Assembly (NCBI GenBank): GCA_015680685.1
Contig: MNCI01027250.1
Span: 5,747 to 69,746, forward strand
Direction of reading: 5' to 3'
Length of the DNA: 64,000 bases
From: Gnetum montanum
Lineage: Eukaryota; Streptophyta; Gnetopsida; Gnetales; Gnetaceae
The translations under genes were made by a program, and so were the position numbers. Shown in pieces: positions 36,838 to 48,299 of the stretch (positions are counted from its first letter, which is position 1; each line of letters starts with the position of its first letter). The notes under the pieces were generated by a model that saw nothing but the letters and a program-made list of their open reading frames with translations, did not search any database and had not been told where the DNA came from.

Positions 36838-37445
36838 TGAGATATCGGGTACTTGGTATTGAGTCTAACGCGATAGCGGGTACGCGCTATTGCATATGTG
36901 ATATCGTGTCTATAAAAAGTATATATATGGGACCCCCATGCGCTATAGAAGTCATTTTCAACAGTTAACGTGAGGGGAGTTGTTCAAATTTTCTTGCATG
37001 ATTTTTAGTGATTTGAGAAGTCTAAAATTCAATCGTTAATATTTCGCTCTTTGATGCTCTAATCTCTTTTTTGATTGAACCTAATTAAACCTATAGTGTT
37101 TAACTTAGTCATGGGAGAGAACTACAGTAGAATTTGCATATAATGTTTTCAAAGTTTGCTATTGCCTAAAGGATATCATAGGGATAAGTACTATTAAGAA
37201 ATATTAAAAACTCATGTCAAAATAATTTTCTTCCTTCACCCAAATCACTTAAATTATTATTGGAGTCACTTGAGTAGATCAAGCCTAACATTAAAACTTT
37301 TTAGGAAAACTTCCATGAAAAATTTCTAACTCTAAAATCACACTAAGCAAAGAATTAAACATTTATTAAAGGCAATGAGTAAGGTATGAGATAATTGAAT
37401 TTCTTTAAATAACCTTACTAACAATCAATCTTTGTGTGATTATAG
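36838..37445 (+). promoter_or_regulatory. Internal promoter and leader intron of ORF2 (element C)
   Basis: U3-like words (GATATCGGGTACTTGGTATT, GATAGCGGGTACGCGCTATT, GTGATATCGTG) at 36841-36906 are followed by TATAAAAAGTATATATAT at 36911-36928. They are the same motif type as in the LTR U3 with a TATA box right behind. The 5' splice site conserved in A and B is here decayed to GGGATAAGTAC (near 37181). The 3' splice site GTGTGATTATAG|ATGG is intact and ends at 37445. Confidence 0.55.
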
Positions 37446-40215
37446 ATGGACCCTAAATGAGGACAATAGGAAGGACCTTCTCAAGGTGTAGCCAAATGCT
37501 CAAGAAGAGGCAAAGGCTAAGGACCTCATGTGGAACATGTAGAATAGGAAGCATAATTATTCAGTATTTATTAGGAAACCCCTATGATTGCATAATTTGG
37601 CCAAGTAGAAGGTGGAGAGGTCAGGGCACCAGAACAAGGACAACATCTCACATTGTCCCTAGAATGTGTTCAAGACATTCGGGAAAGGTCCACATCCTTT
37701 GCCATGATTGTGGAACTTAATTTTGGGCCTTTTACTAAATTTGCCCCTAAACCAATTAAGGATCTACTCAAAGGATCTCCACTATGGCCTATCCTCTTAG
37801 AGAGTGGAGAATGGTATTTGGGTGAAACCTATCAATTTTGGCACAATAAAAAATAAGTCACCACCATTAATATTGGTGGAATTTTAGTTAATTTCTCCAC
37901 AAAGACCATTGTGGAAGTTCTGAATCTTCCAAATATAGGGCCTAAAGTTGCTCATTTTTCCACTCACTTTGATGCAGATGCAAGAAAAGTGTAGTTAAAA
38001 AGGGCGTATGGCAAAGAAGACAAGACATATGGAAAGTTAACTCTTGAAAAGAGAATTTACTTTAAAATTGACACCTACCATATTTTTCCAACAAAGGGGT
38101 TAAATAGAATTTCTACCTATGTGGCCAGAGGAAGTGCAATTTTGATGGGCAAGGTTGATGCCAATCTACCCCATCTATATTTAATACAAATATTAAGGCG
38201 ATTTGAAGAATGGAAGATAGGAAATTTCATACTGCCTTTTTTGTGTCTAATCAGGAAGCTATGTCGTCATGCTGGAATTCTGGGATACACTCATGACATC
38301 CTTAGGAAAGCTCAAAATGCTTCATATGCTAAATTACGTAAGCCACCAACACCGAGAAAAGATGTTGGAGCCTAAACAAGAATAAATGGTTGGGCCCATT
38401 GCATGGCCTAGCCAACTTCTAGACACAAGGCTCAGCCAACAATAAGAACTAGGGCCTAGCACATAGCCCACAGGCCAACAAGACTAGCAACTACCATCAC
38501 TGTTGCAAGATTACCGACCATCAATGAGCCATCTCAGGGCCATCGTAGAGATGATCAATTGGGGAATTAGAGATGAGGCCAATCTCTTCAAGGTAATTGA
38601 TGATGTTGTACATTCTACCATATTAATTGATCTTGTAAGGGATGAGGTCTCAATTCAAATAGAAGGAGGGGAATCACATTAGTCACAACAGGTCTCTGGA
38701 AATGCTACATCATTCCAAGTATAATTAGAAATTGATGAAGGTGCCACAGTGGTGGTCATGAAACACCAAGATGTAGCTAGAGTAGCAAAGGTGGTCATAG
38801 ATCACATTAAAGAATTATTTAATATCCTTATTATGCTATCGAAAAATTTCACAGAAGCATGTGATGCTCAAGTTCTAGCCGATACCTTAATGACTCCTAC
38901 AAAATATGAGGATGCTTTGGATTGCTTGCTGCAAACTATCATAAGTAATGATGTCCTTGTTTGACATCCCCCAAGATGTCACACTGAGAAAATTAGACCT
39001 CATTTCCACTAAAGGGAAGTTGATTATGGCTGAGATTAGGATCAAACACACAAAAGATGAGTTGCAAAGACTTCAAGAAAATTTTGTTGCCCTATAAGCT
39101 GAACAATGGGATCCATCCCCGATTAGTTAAAATCATTTAGGATGGATTAGTTAAATAAATTATTAGTGGAGAATAAAAGGGTGGCAATGGAAAAAGAGAA
39201 GGCTAATTGGGATGCTTAAAAAACACGAGCTTAGACATATGCACATGTGAAAGCTCTCAAGGCCTTACAAGAAGAGAATAAACTCTTTGCTATCGAAAAT
39301 CTTTGATTAATGACAATTGAAAAATAGAAGAATGTTCTCGAAGAAATTTTTCAAAAAATGTGGGAACAACTAATAAGAGTCAACTAGGATATAATTTTCT
39401 TAGCTAGAGAAAACAAAACCCTCTCAATGGAGGAGGTATGCACCATCCAGCAGAAGACAACCATTGAAATAAGTGCATGGAAAAATGAGGCTAAGAGGCA
39501 TGAAACATTAAAGGAGCACTTTTGTGACTAGGTAGGAATGCATAAAGGAATCATTAAAAAAGATATTTGTATAGCTAAGGACCACATTAATTCTTTCAGT
39601 GCTTAACACATTGATTGGCAAGCCATACTAGACACTTATGACTTTACCCACCAAGCAGAATTAAAAAGTCAAGATCTATAGATCCAAGATCTCATAGAGC
39701 ACATGGAGTTGGCAAATTTGTGGTATGCCAACTTGGCCATGTTAATAAAAAGGTGCTCGAGAACTAAGATAGAGAAGTAGGTAGTTTCCACCTATGCTAA
39801 ATATGAGATAGAGTTTGTAGAACACAGGAAGACATTGCAAAGACTAGAGGTAGCAAACTCTGAACTAGAGGTAGTAAAGGCTAGCTACCAAGGCCAAAAG
39901 GACATAGAAGAAAAATTGGCTTGATAGCTTATGAATTATCAGGGATTTAGAGACAAAACTAGAGCCTATGAGGAGGAAAGATGGCTATTTGTAGCATGGT
40001 ATGTTAAAGCCAATCAAATGTTCTGGAAACTGCCATGCCTGTGGAAAGTGCTGGCTCCATTAAACATTGAAACATTAGCATGGACAACACATGATCCTTA
40101 AATAGAGGAGGAAAAACTTTAGGAACTCCTTCAAAAGTATCCATTTCAAAAGCCTAGAACATAGGATAAAGGATAGAAGCCCATGGAAGAACCACCACCA
40201 CTAGGAACTACATGA
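37446..40215 (+). pseudogene. ORF2 of element C, decayed second gene
   Basis: About 2.77 kb from ATG (M-D-P-K) to TGA after PMEEPPPLGTT. Conserved order with B: an N-terminal basic stretch; LKGSPLWPILLESGEWYLGE and TYQFWHNKK (37653-37856); INIGGILVNFSTKT and EVLNLPNIGPKVAHFS (37870-37965); KRAYGKED and LEKRIYFKI; FPTKGLNRIS and ARGSAILMGK (38085-38160); RRFEEWK; and RKLCRHAGILGYTHDIL. The second half is Glu/Lys/Leu-rich and likely a coiled coil (about 39000-39990). The first part resembles the layout of the plant Transposase_32 domain (WL.F....P..H......RA.L..), which is an inference. Role unknown. Candidates are an accessory nucleic-acid or structural protein, or an env-position gene. Confidence 0.68.
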
Positions 40216-40397
40216 GTTTCAAAAAAAAATTGTATTTTGTGTTGATCTCTAGATTTTGTTTTGTTTAATCCCACAATGCAGCATGAAATAGTCCCTATCA
40301 TTCAATAATCCCATACCTATCCACTATTTGTAATCAATTGAACATTTTCCTCATTTTGTTTGACTCGAGGATGAGTTTTTATTTAGTCATGGGGGTA
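40216..40397 (+). other. 3' untranslated region and polypurine tract (element C)
   Basis: Short T-rich region ending in TTTAGTCATGGGGGTA directly before the 3' LTR. The GGGGG core is the likely priming tract and is shared with D (minus) and, weaker, F. Confidence 0.65.
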
Positions 40398-41263
40398 TGA
40401 TGAATTGCAGTTTGCCAGGCCTTGATATTGGGTACGCGATATCATAGCCTGGATATGATATCATATACACAAGATTATGATTCTTGTGTTAGCCTATAAA
40501 TATAGCACTCAGGTACATAGGGAAGGAGTCTTTTGTCAGTTTTTTAGTTAGTCCTTTTTATTAATCTTTAGTCTTTAGTAAATTTTCAGTTTTCAATTCT
40601 TTCCCAAGTGCATGCCTGCAATGTGATGCTTGTAATTATATGAAACCTTTATTTGAGTGTAGCATACTTGGACACGCACATGATTGACAATAAAAATTGA
40701 GATTACTCCATCATTGTAGCATTCACTTAGCTTTTAATTATTTTAATTATTCACTTATTATTTATTATTTTTTTCTTAGTTAATATTTCTTTTATTATCA
40801 TCTACTACTCTTGTTGTTAATGTAGAATGAGTATGCTTTAATCACAAACATTTAAGTGTAACTACATGGTAACCTAGTAGCGTATTGAGTAGTGCTTTGA
40901 GTAATATGTGCTTGGTAATCCTAGAAGTAGTACATGAAGTCCAAGGTGCATACGGATGATTAAGAACAGATGCTCATCACACTTAGGCTAGCTTAGATCC
41001 TATTTCCTATTGCTCACTAGCTTAATTAAGTTATTTCTTATCATCCTTAGGAGTGGCATAGTAGTAGAAACCACATCATACACCTCACTCTACACTAAAC
41101 CATATGTGATAAGAAAATACTAGTCCAAATGGAAAGACAACAAACTATGATCAATGTATAACTGTCTAAATGCCACAACTAGTCCATCTGCGAAGTTTGA
41201 TCGGATCACGTGTATACGCTCGTATTTGTATGGTTGAGCATAGGGGTACCTCACTGCTCATCA
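40398..41263 (+). repeat. 3' LTR of element C
   Basis: 866 bp, TGATGAATT to GCTCATCA. It matches the 5' LTR throughout with scattered substitutions. The U3 array at 40425-40485 has lost one motif copy relative to the 5' LTR. Confidence 0.88.
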
Positions 41264-41670
41264 AACTATTTCTAGCATAATGTATTGACACTTGGGATTT
41301 CTAGTAATGGATACTTGGTGTACCTAGAAATATACATTTGGTAACCTAGTAGCATTAGTACAGGTTCAAGATATATACGGCAAGTGGGAATAGATACTCC
41401 ACCTTAGGGTAGTTAGTTAATGAATTATTTAATTAGTTAATTAATTAAATTATTAAGTCTTCATTTAATCATCTAGAAAATAGGAGAAAATAATAAAAAA
41501 TATAAAAATAAATATTTTATGCCTCAACCACACTTAACCATACACATAGATAAACACAAGAATGGATTGAGAAGACAATGATTTACAACTACACAATTCA
41601 ATGTTTAGGAATATTGGTAACTTAACTACACAAATCACAAATGTTCACACATGATTCGGCCAAATTCTAT
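41264..41670 (+). repeat. Relic LTR E, right part
   Basis: Continues relic E after element C. ACTTGGTGTACC..., TTTGGTAACCTAGTAGC, GTGGGAATAG and CACACTTAACCATACACATAG follow the order of the B, C and D LTRs. Its end is unclear: around 41620-41670 the sequence more closely resembles the start of a minus-orientated family LTR. Confidence 0.5.
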
Positions 41671-41882
41671 ATGACATATTTTTTTATTGAAAGTAATCTT
41701 CTTTTGGGAAGAGTACACCTCTAAGTTATCTAAACTAAGAGTCTTTAAAGATGTGTTACATGCATTTCTTTTGTGTGACTACCTATTCAAGACAATGATT
41801 TACAACTACATAATTCAATGTTTAGGAACTTCAAGGATTCACGATCTGGTTGAACTTCAAGGATTAACTTCAAGGATTCAAT
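41671..41882. repeat. Rearranged junction with local duplications
   Basis: A 38-base segment (GACAATGATTTACAACTACA...) at about 41573-41610 recurs at 41791-41828. TTCAAGGATT occurs four times between 41829 and 41918, around two copies of GATCTGGTTGAACTTCAAGG. This replaces the outer 45 or so bases of element D's 3' LTR. Confidence 0.6.
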
Positions 41883-42709
41883 GCATTCATGCATGATCTG
41901 GTTGAACTTCAAGGATTAAGTGCTTATGCACTTACACAGAACAAGGATGACTTATGCAGTTGTTGTCTTCCCAAGCTTACTTGTAAGGCACAATTGTATG
42001 ATTAAGTAAACTTAAGGTGTATGATTTTTATGTTTTTCTTTTATATTTTCTATACTGGTCTTCTAAGTGTGTGCAATGAAAATATTTTATTAACTAATGG
42101 GTTTTGTAACTCTAATGTGAATCAAATCCTAACACCAGCATCTGTTCCCACTCTTTAGATACATCTTGAACCAGTGTAACACTACTAGGATTACCAAATG
42201 CTAGTCATTACTGGGTTACCAAGTGTTCTATGTATGCTCGAAGTGGTTGTGCTAAGTGTTCTAATTCATTGATAATTGATAATTAATAATTTTATGGAAA
42301 TAACATTAATTAACTATTGAAAGCATCAAATAACAGTAAACAACATTAAATGCAATAATTAAGTTATTCTAAATGTTGCAAGGTTTATCACAAAGTTTGT
42401 CTTTATTTCCAGACATAAGGTGTGCTCAGGTATACAATGCTCAAATAAAGATCCATTCACTCTATGACTTCTACTGTGGATACTCAGAAATAATTCTAAC
42501 TCTAGAATAGAAAAACTATAAGAGTTCAACTAAGGGAATGAAAAAAACTACCCCCTAGACCAAGCGCCCCTATCTGTTATTTATAGCCAACAAGATAGGC
42601 TCTAACATCGCTTGTCTGATGTCGTTTGGCCCATCCGATATCACGTATTCGATATCGAGGGTTTGATATTGTGGGTCCAATATTGGGTCACTTATTTGGT
42701 AACTCATCA
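41883..42709 (-). repeat. 3' LTR of element D, outer end lost
   Basis: Aligns with 50994-51843 from GCATTCATGCATGATC onwards and ends in ACTCATCA at 42702-42709. The terminal TGATGAGT side is missing (see the rearranged junction). U3 motif words lie at 42605-42690. Confidence 0.8.
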
Positions 42710-44744
42710 TACCCCCACGATTGAATGAAAACTCATCCTCAAGTTCCTTACAAGATATTGGAAAGGTATGGGATTATTGACTAAACAACAACTGACAATG
42801 ACATGGAATGACAGACTCAAAGTGCCCAGTGAACAAATCGACAAACATATTACAACATTGATGTTCATAACCATTGTGGTGAACATTGTACATAGATGAC
42901 ATGTAGTCCCTCATTTGATAGCTTGAAGTGAGAGAGAGAAAAGAAAATGAGGTGCATTGCTACCGATGTCAAAAAGGTGCACACCGTTATTTGTCCATGG
43001 CCACATGACTAAGTGTGTTCCTTGCGTCAATGCTCCATCTCTAGTCCATCCTAAGTGCTCCCTCCTATCACAGTCCATTGTTCATGTGATCACCATATGC
43101 ACATACAACACAATTACAAATTAGCAAGGATAGATAAGATATAATGCAGTTGAAACCTTACCTTGATATGAAACACATTGGCTAGGTTGTTGGTATGGCA
43201 AATACTAGGTTAGAGGTTTGTAAGTGATAACTACCCAAGGTGTAGGGGTGAGATAAGTAATTTGTGATAAACTCCCATGACTAAGAGAAAACCTCCAGTA
43301 GCAATAGGATGGAAAAAGAAAGAAAAAAGGAAGATAAGAAAAATAACAACAGTGAAGCCAATAAAAATGCATAGAAGGAAAGAGAAAAATAAAAATGGAT
43401 GTCATGAATGGGGTGAAATAAGAAATAGTTGTTGGCAAGAAATGTTTAAGGGAAAGAACTTAATAATTGCACCAAAAAGGAATATCAGTGGGTCCTCCCC
43501 AAAGCAAGCTCATTCCCTTTATGCCCTAACAAACCCAAAAACCAAAGAGTCCGTAGGCTCTAGGAATGACATATGGAGATAATAGTTAAGAATTCATCGA
43601 CAAGAATTTACCAAAGAATAACAATGCACCAACCAGGATATAGATTAATCATAAAATAGACAATGAGATAAAATATGGGAAGCAAGATGGAAGAGAAGAG
43701 AGAATGAAATGGAATCTTGAAATTAAGGTTGTGTAAAGTCCCTTGTGTATTATGTGGTTAAGGTAACTTAATAAAATTCAATCCAAATCTAGATTAAAAC
43801 TAACCACATCCAGTGACCTTGCATCAACATATTTGACCAAACCATCCTCTTAAAGCAACAAGAATGCTTTCACAGAGCAACCACCATCCCAAAAAGAGAA
43901 GAATAGAGAAACAGGATGTGTGAAAGGGACGTAGTTAGAGGGAACCTTCAAGCATGGGTAACATGTCTTTCCAGTGCCATAACTAGTACTTGTAGTCCAT
44001 ATTCCTTTATTATGTCTAAGGGGTATGTTTTAAATTTCTTCTTGTCTTTTTTTGAGTAAGAACCATACCATGCAAAGAATTATTTGATTTATTCAACTTC
44101 TTGATATTAGTCAACAATGAAATAGAAAAAATCCTATGAAAAAAATCTAAACAACCAAGAGAATAGCTAGCACAAATGTGTTGAATCCCCTTGAAGTCAC
44201 ATCCTTTTCAATCCATTTAAATATTTCCTTAGTTTGAAGAATACCAAACCACAAATTCATTAATAGGTTTAATTAGAAAAAAGAAACAGTACACTTCCAA
44301 AATAAAGAGAGACCATAGAGTTGGATGGATGAATGGATGATGTGGACTCATTACCCATTTTATCAAAAGAAGCCATATCCTAGGATCGACATTAAAAGTC
44401 AAAGGTAAAAACCAAACATTAGAAATCAACACCATTATAGTACAACCCAACATCATGAGCACTTACTATGTGATGAGTGAAAATAAATCAAACAAAATAT
44501 AATAAACAAAGAAATAGTAAAAATGTTAACGATGGTGTAAAACAAAAATAAGTAAAAATAAAAAATGTGTAAAGAAAAAACAAAATAAAAGAAACTAAGG
44601 GCTTAGAATAATTAGCATTGGTGGCCATCTCCCCCACAACTGAGTTAGAAGGAGGAGATCTAAAATAATGAGTAGGGTTGTCCATTAATAGAGGTAGAAT
44701 TAGTACTAGTCATTTTGGGCTCATGGAAAGGTCTGGTTTGCTAG
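42710..44744 (-). other. Post-integrase region and polypurine tract of element D
   Basis: TACCCCC (42710-42716) beside the LTR is the minus-strand polypurine tract. Further right, 43480-44500 contains on the minus strand the blocks seen after gag in A, B and C: GCTTGCTTTGGGGAGGACCC (near 43486-43505), CACTGGAAAGACATG..ACCCATGCTTGAAGGTT (near 43945-43985), GGATGTGACTTCAAGGGGATT (near 44188-44208) and the GGATGGATGAATGGATG block. Between 43480 and 42790 there is neither the internal promoter nor any ORF2 sequence. Confidence 0.65.
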
Positions 44745-45960
44745 ATGTTGACCAATAATTTCTTATCCGATCTTACAGGTTCATAGATCATCATGGCCCC
44801 TAAAGGAAAAGTTTCATGAATGATATAAGGTCCTTCCCACAACATTTGAAATTTAGTTTGTTGTGGATATGTGCAAGATTCCAATAAAGAACCCTATCTC
44901 CTTGTTGGTATTTGACTTTTCTAATTCTTAGGTCATGACATCATTTGTTGAAGGCCTTGTGTAGTTCATTGGATGACATGGCAGCTAATTGATTTTCATC
45001 TAGCAAGTTAAGATTCATTAATCATTCTTTCTGTGTTAGACTGAGGTCAAGGTTAAGGTCACATGCTGTAGATAGTGTATGAAGCTCATCTTGGATAGGA
45101 AGTGTTGGAGGTTTACCATACACTAACTCATAGGAAGAGTAGCCTATAAGGAGTTTCTATGTGGAGCAGTAGGCCCAAAGAGCATCGTTCAGTTTGGTGC
45201 TCCAGTCTCACCTATATTTGTTAATGGTTCATGTCAAAATTTTTGTGATTTTCCTATTAGTAACTTCAACTTGACCATTCTCTTGAGGATGATATGGTGT
45301 AGTTAGTTTATGCTTAACTCCTAAGTGTTGCATCAACTTCCAAAAATTCACACCTATAAAATGTGTACCATTATCAGAAATAAGTGCATGAGGCATGCCA
45401 AACCTGTTTACAATTTGTCGTTGAACAAATTGTGCAGTAGTAGATATGTACAGTCGGTAATGGCAGTTGCTTCTACCCATTTTGTAAAATAGTTAACAAC
45501 GAAAACAATGTATGCTTTTCCATTGGATATTAGTGTAATAGGCCCCATAAAATCAATACCCCATGTGTCGAAGGGTTCTAAGGGTTAAATCCATTGTTGT
45601 GGACCTTCCATTCTAGCAGTCATTCCCCTATCATGTTGGCAATGCTCACAAGATTGGACAAAATGATGAGCATCCCAAAATAATGTAGGCCAATAATATC
45701 CTACAAGCAAGATTTTAATGGTTGTTCATCTCCCTACATAATGACCCCCACAAGGGCCCTCATGAGTGTCTTGTAGAACTCACAATTGATTTGCATCAGG
45801 AACACACCATCGGACCAAGCCATCGAAACATACCTTGTAAAGGTGTTTGTTGAGTTCCATGAAATGTTTGACTCGATAGAGAAACTGTTGTTTCTTTTTA
45901 ATGTCCAGCCCTTGTGGTGTTTCTTGTGTGAGAAGATAAGTAAGAATGCTACTATACTAA
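44745..45960 (-). pseudogene. pol: Integrase of element D, decayed
   Basis: Inserts element cDNA into the genome. On the minus strand the HHCC zinc-binding region reads HEGPCGGHYVGR then CEHCQHD (45780-45640). The catalytic core has WGIDFMGP and KWVEATA (45590-45480), then the open 83-codon stretch 45480-45229 with ISDNGTHF and HPQENGQVEVTNRK. Asp, Asp and Glu of the DDE triad are all present. The C-terminal end has WEGPYIIHETFPLGA (about 44840-44780), typical of Athila/Tat integrases. Stops and frameshifts separate the pieces. Confidence 0.85.
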
Positions 45961-45999
45961 TTTGTATCTGTGGGTGATTGATTATTTATTACACCTGCA

Positions 46000-46480
46000 A
46001 AGAGGAGTTCATCAGGGAAGCAGTCAGAAATTAGGTATTTTTTCTCTTTATTATCCCATTGCAACTGAGATAAATGAGTGGCAACAACATTCTCAGTGCC
46101 TCTATGATCTACTATTGTAAAATCAAACTCTTACAAGATCACAAGTCATCATATGATGTGAGGGCTCACTATTGGTTTATTCATAAGGAACTGAGTCACA
46201 CTATGATCTATGTGTATGAATACCTTAGAGCCTAATACATAGTGTCTAAATTTGTCTAGTGCAAACACCACGACCATTAACTCTTTTTCTGTTATGGTAT
46301 AGTTGAGTTATGCACCAACAATACTTCAACTTGCACAGTGAATGTAATAGGGATGTTTGTTCTCATCTAACTATGTAAGTAAGGCTTCTAAAGCAAAATT
46401 GGATGCATCAATCATTATATGGAACAGTTTAGACTAGTCAGGAGCTTGTAGAATAGGTGTTTCTACAAGCTTCTACTTCA
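46000..46480 (-). pseudogene. pol: RNase H of element D, decayed
   Basis: Minus strand gives FHIMIDASNFALEALL (about 46425-46380) with the first catalytic Asp, then LNYTITEKELMVVVFALDKF and HYVLGSKVFIHIDHS (46305-46199). This is the Gypsy RNase H order. It degrades RNA in the RNA:DNA hybrid during reverse transcription. A few in-frame stops. Confidence 0.8.
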
Positions 46481-47560
46481 AGGTTTGGAAAGCTAACTCA
46501 CATTCCTTGGTCCATTCAAAGGATACATCATTTTTCATTAATTCTGCCAATGGTTTTGCAATCTTCGAAAAGTTCTTGATGAAGTGTCTATAATATCCAG
46601 TATGTCCAAGGAATGATCACACATCTTTTATAGTTTCAGGTTGACGAGTGATTCCTTGGATGAATTTAATTTTTTCAGGATCTACCTCTATCCCTATTTG
46701 TGAAATTTTATGCCCTAATACAATGCCCTCTTAGACCATTAAGTGGCTTTTTTGCCAATTGAGCCTTAGGTTGGTTTCAACACATTGTTTCAATACTTGC
46801 TCTAATTAATCCAATGCTTGTTCAAAGTTCACTCCATAGATGGAAAAATCATCCATAAAACCCTCCATACCATTTCCTATTTGCTACTTAAATACACTAA
46901 GAACTAGATGTTGAAACATTGCTGGAGCATTGCATAAGCCAAACAACATCTACCTATATGCAAATGTCCCTCAAGGACTCATGAATGTAGTTTTGGTATG
47001 GTCTTTTGGTGCTATTTGTATTTGATTGTACCCAATGTAACCATCTAGAAAACTATAGTAACAATGCCCTACAATGGTATCTAAGACTTGGTTAACAAAT
47101 GATAATGGGAAATGATCTTTAAATGTTGCCATGTTTAATAGCCTAAATTCTATACACACCCTCCATTTGCCACCTTTTTTAGGCACACTAACTAATAGAT
47201 TGACCCATTCATTGTTAGTAATGGGGTAGATGAACCTGACCTTTAGAAGTTGTTCAATTTCTTTCTTAACTACTTGCTTAAAGCTTTAAGTTCAGTCATC
47301 TTTGTGGTTATCATTGAGGCTTCATAGAGGGGTTGGTGTAAATTCTATGTTGGAATATCCTAGGATCTATTCTGGTTAATTTGGGATATGACCAAGCAAA
47401 GGATTTTTGACCATTTTTTTACCATATTCAGTAGTCTTTATTTTTGTTGAGTGATGAGCTTAGCATTAATGACTACTAATTTTCCATTCATGAGAAATGC
47501 ATACTCCACATTGGTGGGCAATGGTTTTAATTCAAGGGGCTCTTGCTTAAGCTCATCAGG
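46481..47560 (-). pseudogene. pol: Reverse transcriptase of element D, decayed
   Basis: Minus strand: LELKPLPTNVEYAFL (47547-47486), a linker box that precedes RT in Athila-type elements. Then KWRVCIEFRLLN, FPLSFVNQVLD and YYSFLDGYIGYNQIQIAPKD (47186-46971, open for 71 codons), which holds the first catalytic Asp. Then MEGFMDDFSIYG (46870-46835), with the paired Asp as FMDD. Then LGHKI, the thumb FLGHTGYYRHFIKNFSKIAKPL (with breaks) and FEWTKECELAFQTLK. Frames shift several times, so no active enzyme. Confidence 0.87.
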
Positions 47561-47829
47561 GATTTCCAACTTCTCCTAGTTGATATTTTTGGTGTTAGTA
47601 CTTGGAAGTTGATGATGGAATTGCTCTAATGCATCTATGTTATTGATATAGGCACAAGTCAAGCTCTTAGTTGGTTCCATGCATAAAGTTGAATTGCTCT
47701 CTAGTTCAGCTATCAACCACTAGGTGCCTTCCTATCTTATGGTTGCTGCATACCAGCATCTTTGTATGTTAGTTACTTGTGCACATTGGTTGCATGCAGG
47801 CAATGTTAAGCATTGTACAAACCAGGACT

Positions 47830-48260
47830 CCTACACATAGTTGCATCTTGTGTCACTATATGCAATGCATGGAACTTTCTTCTTCTCGATCTTCCCAAAT
47901 GCATTTTCTTTTGATATCTCTAGGGAAAGATCACATATTCCTAGGCACGCATCAATTGTACTTAGCCATGATCTTCCCATTATGATTGGGAAGTCCCCCT
48001 TGTAGTTGTTAACTTAAATCACTAGGAAATCGGCTAGATACGACCACCCACAAATAGTGGTGACAATGTCCTCCATTAGTTCCAATGGAATACTGATGGA
48101 TTGGTTGGCCAACTCTAAACAAATGTTATTCTTCTTTAGTGGAGGTAGGTTCTAGGCTTTATACATTTCTTGGGAGATCAAATTAACATAAGAATCTAAA
48201 TCCAAAAGAGCTTTGCAAGGCTTATTCCCAGTGATTTGAAAATAAATAAGAGGACTTATG
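47830..48260 (-). pseudogene. pol: Aspartic protease of element D, decayed
   Basis: Minus strand reads CKALLDLDSYVNLISQEMY (about 48222-48160), where the usual retropepsin box is D-x-G-[AS]-S. The catalytic Asp is kept and the Gly is replaced. Downstream come LELANQSISIPLELMEDIV, ADFLVI and PIMIGRSWLSTIDACLG (near 47990-47950), the flap-distal ILGR-type box. It would cut the Gag-Pol polyprotein. Confidence 0.7.
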
Positions 48261-48299
48261 GGATTAGAGAATTTCATAGGAAGATAGATAGCTTTAATC

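Larger units (their letters stand above)
32019..41263 (+). mobile_element. Element C: complete pol-less LTR retrotransposon with gag and ORF2
   Basis: 9,245 bp with LTRs 32019-32889 and 40398-41263, primer-binding site, gag (33024-35401), spacer, internal promoter and leader intron, ORF2 (37446-40215) and polypurine tract. The flanks are AACCA (32014-32018) and AACTA (41264-41268), a five-base target duplication with one C/T change. It lies inside relic LTR E, whose halves flank it in the right order. It has no protease, RT, RNase H or integrase. It is the best preserved of the pol-less copies: the gag core is open for 194 codons. Confidence 0.88.

Noticed and set aside
43205-43582. 77- and 101-codon frames on opposite strands in element D's 3' region
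   Set aside because: Lys-rich and Phe/Tyr-rich shadows of an A/G-rich stretch. Not ORF2 and not conserved in A-C.
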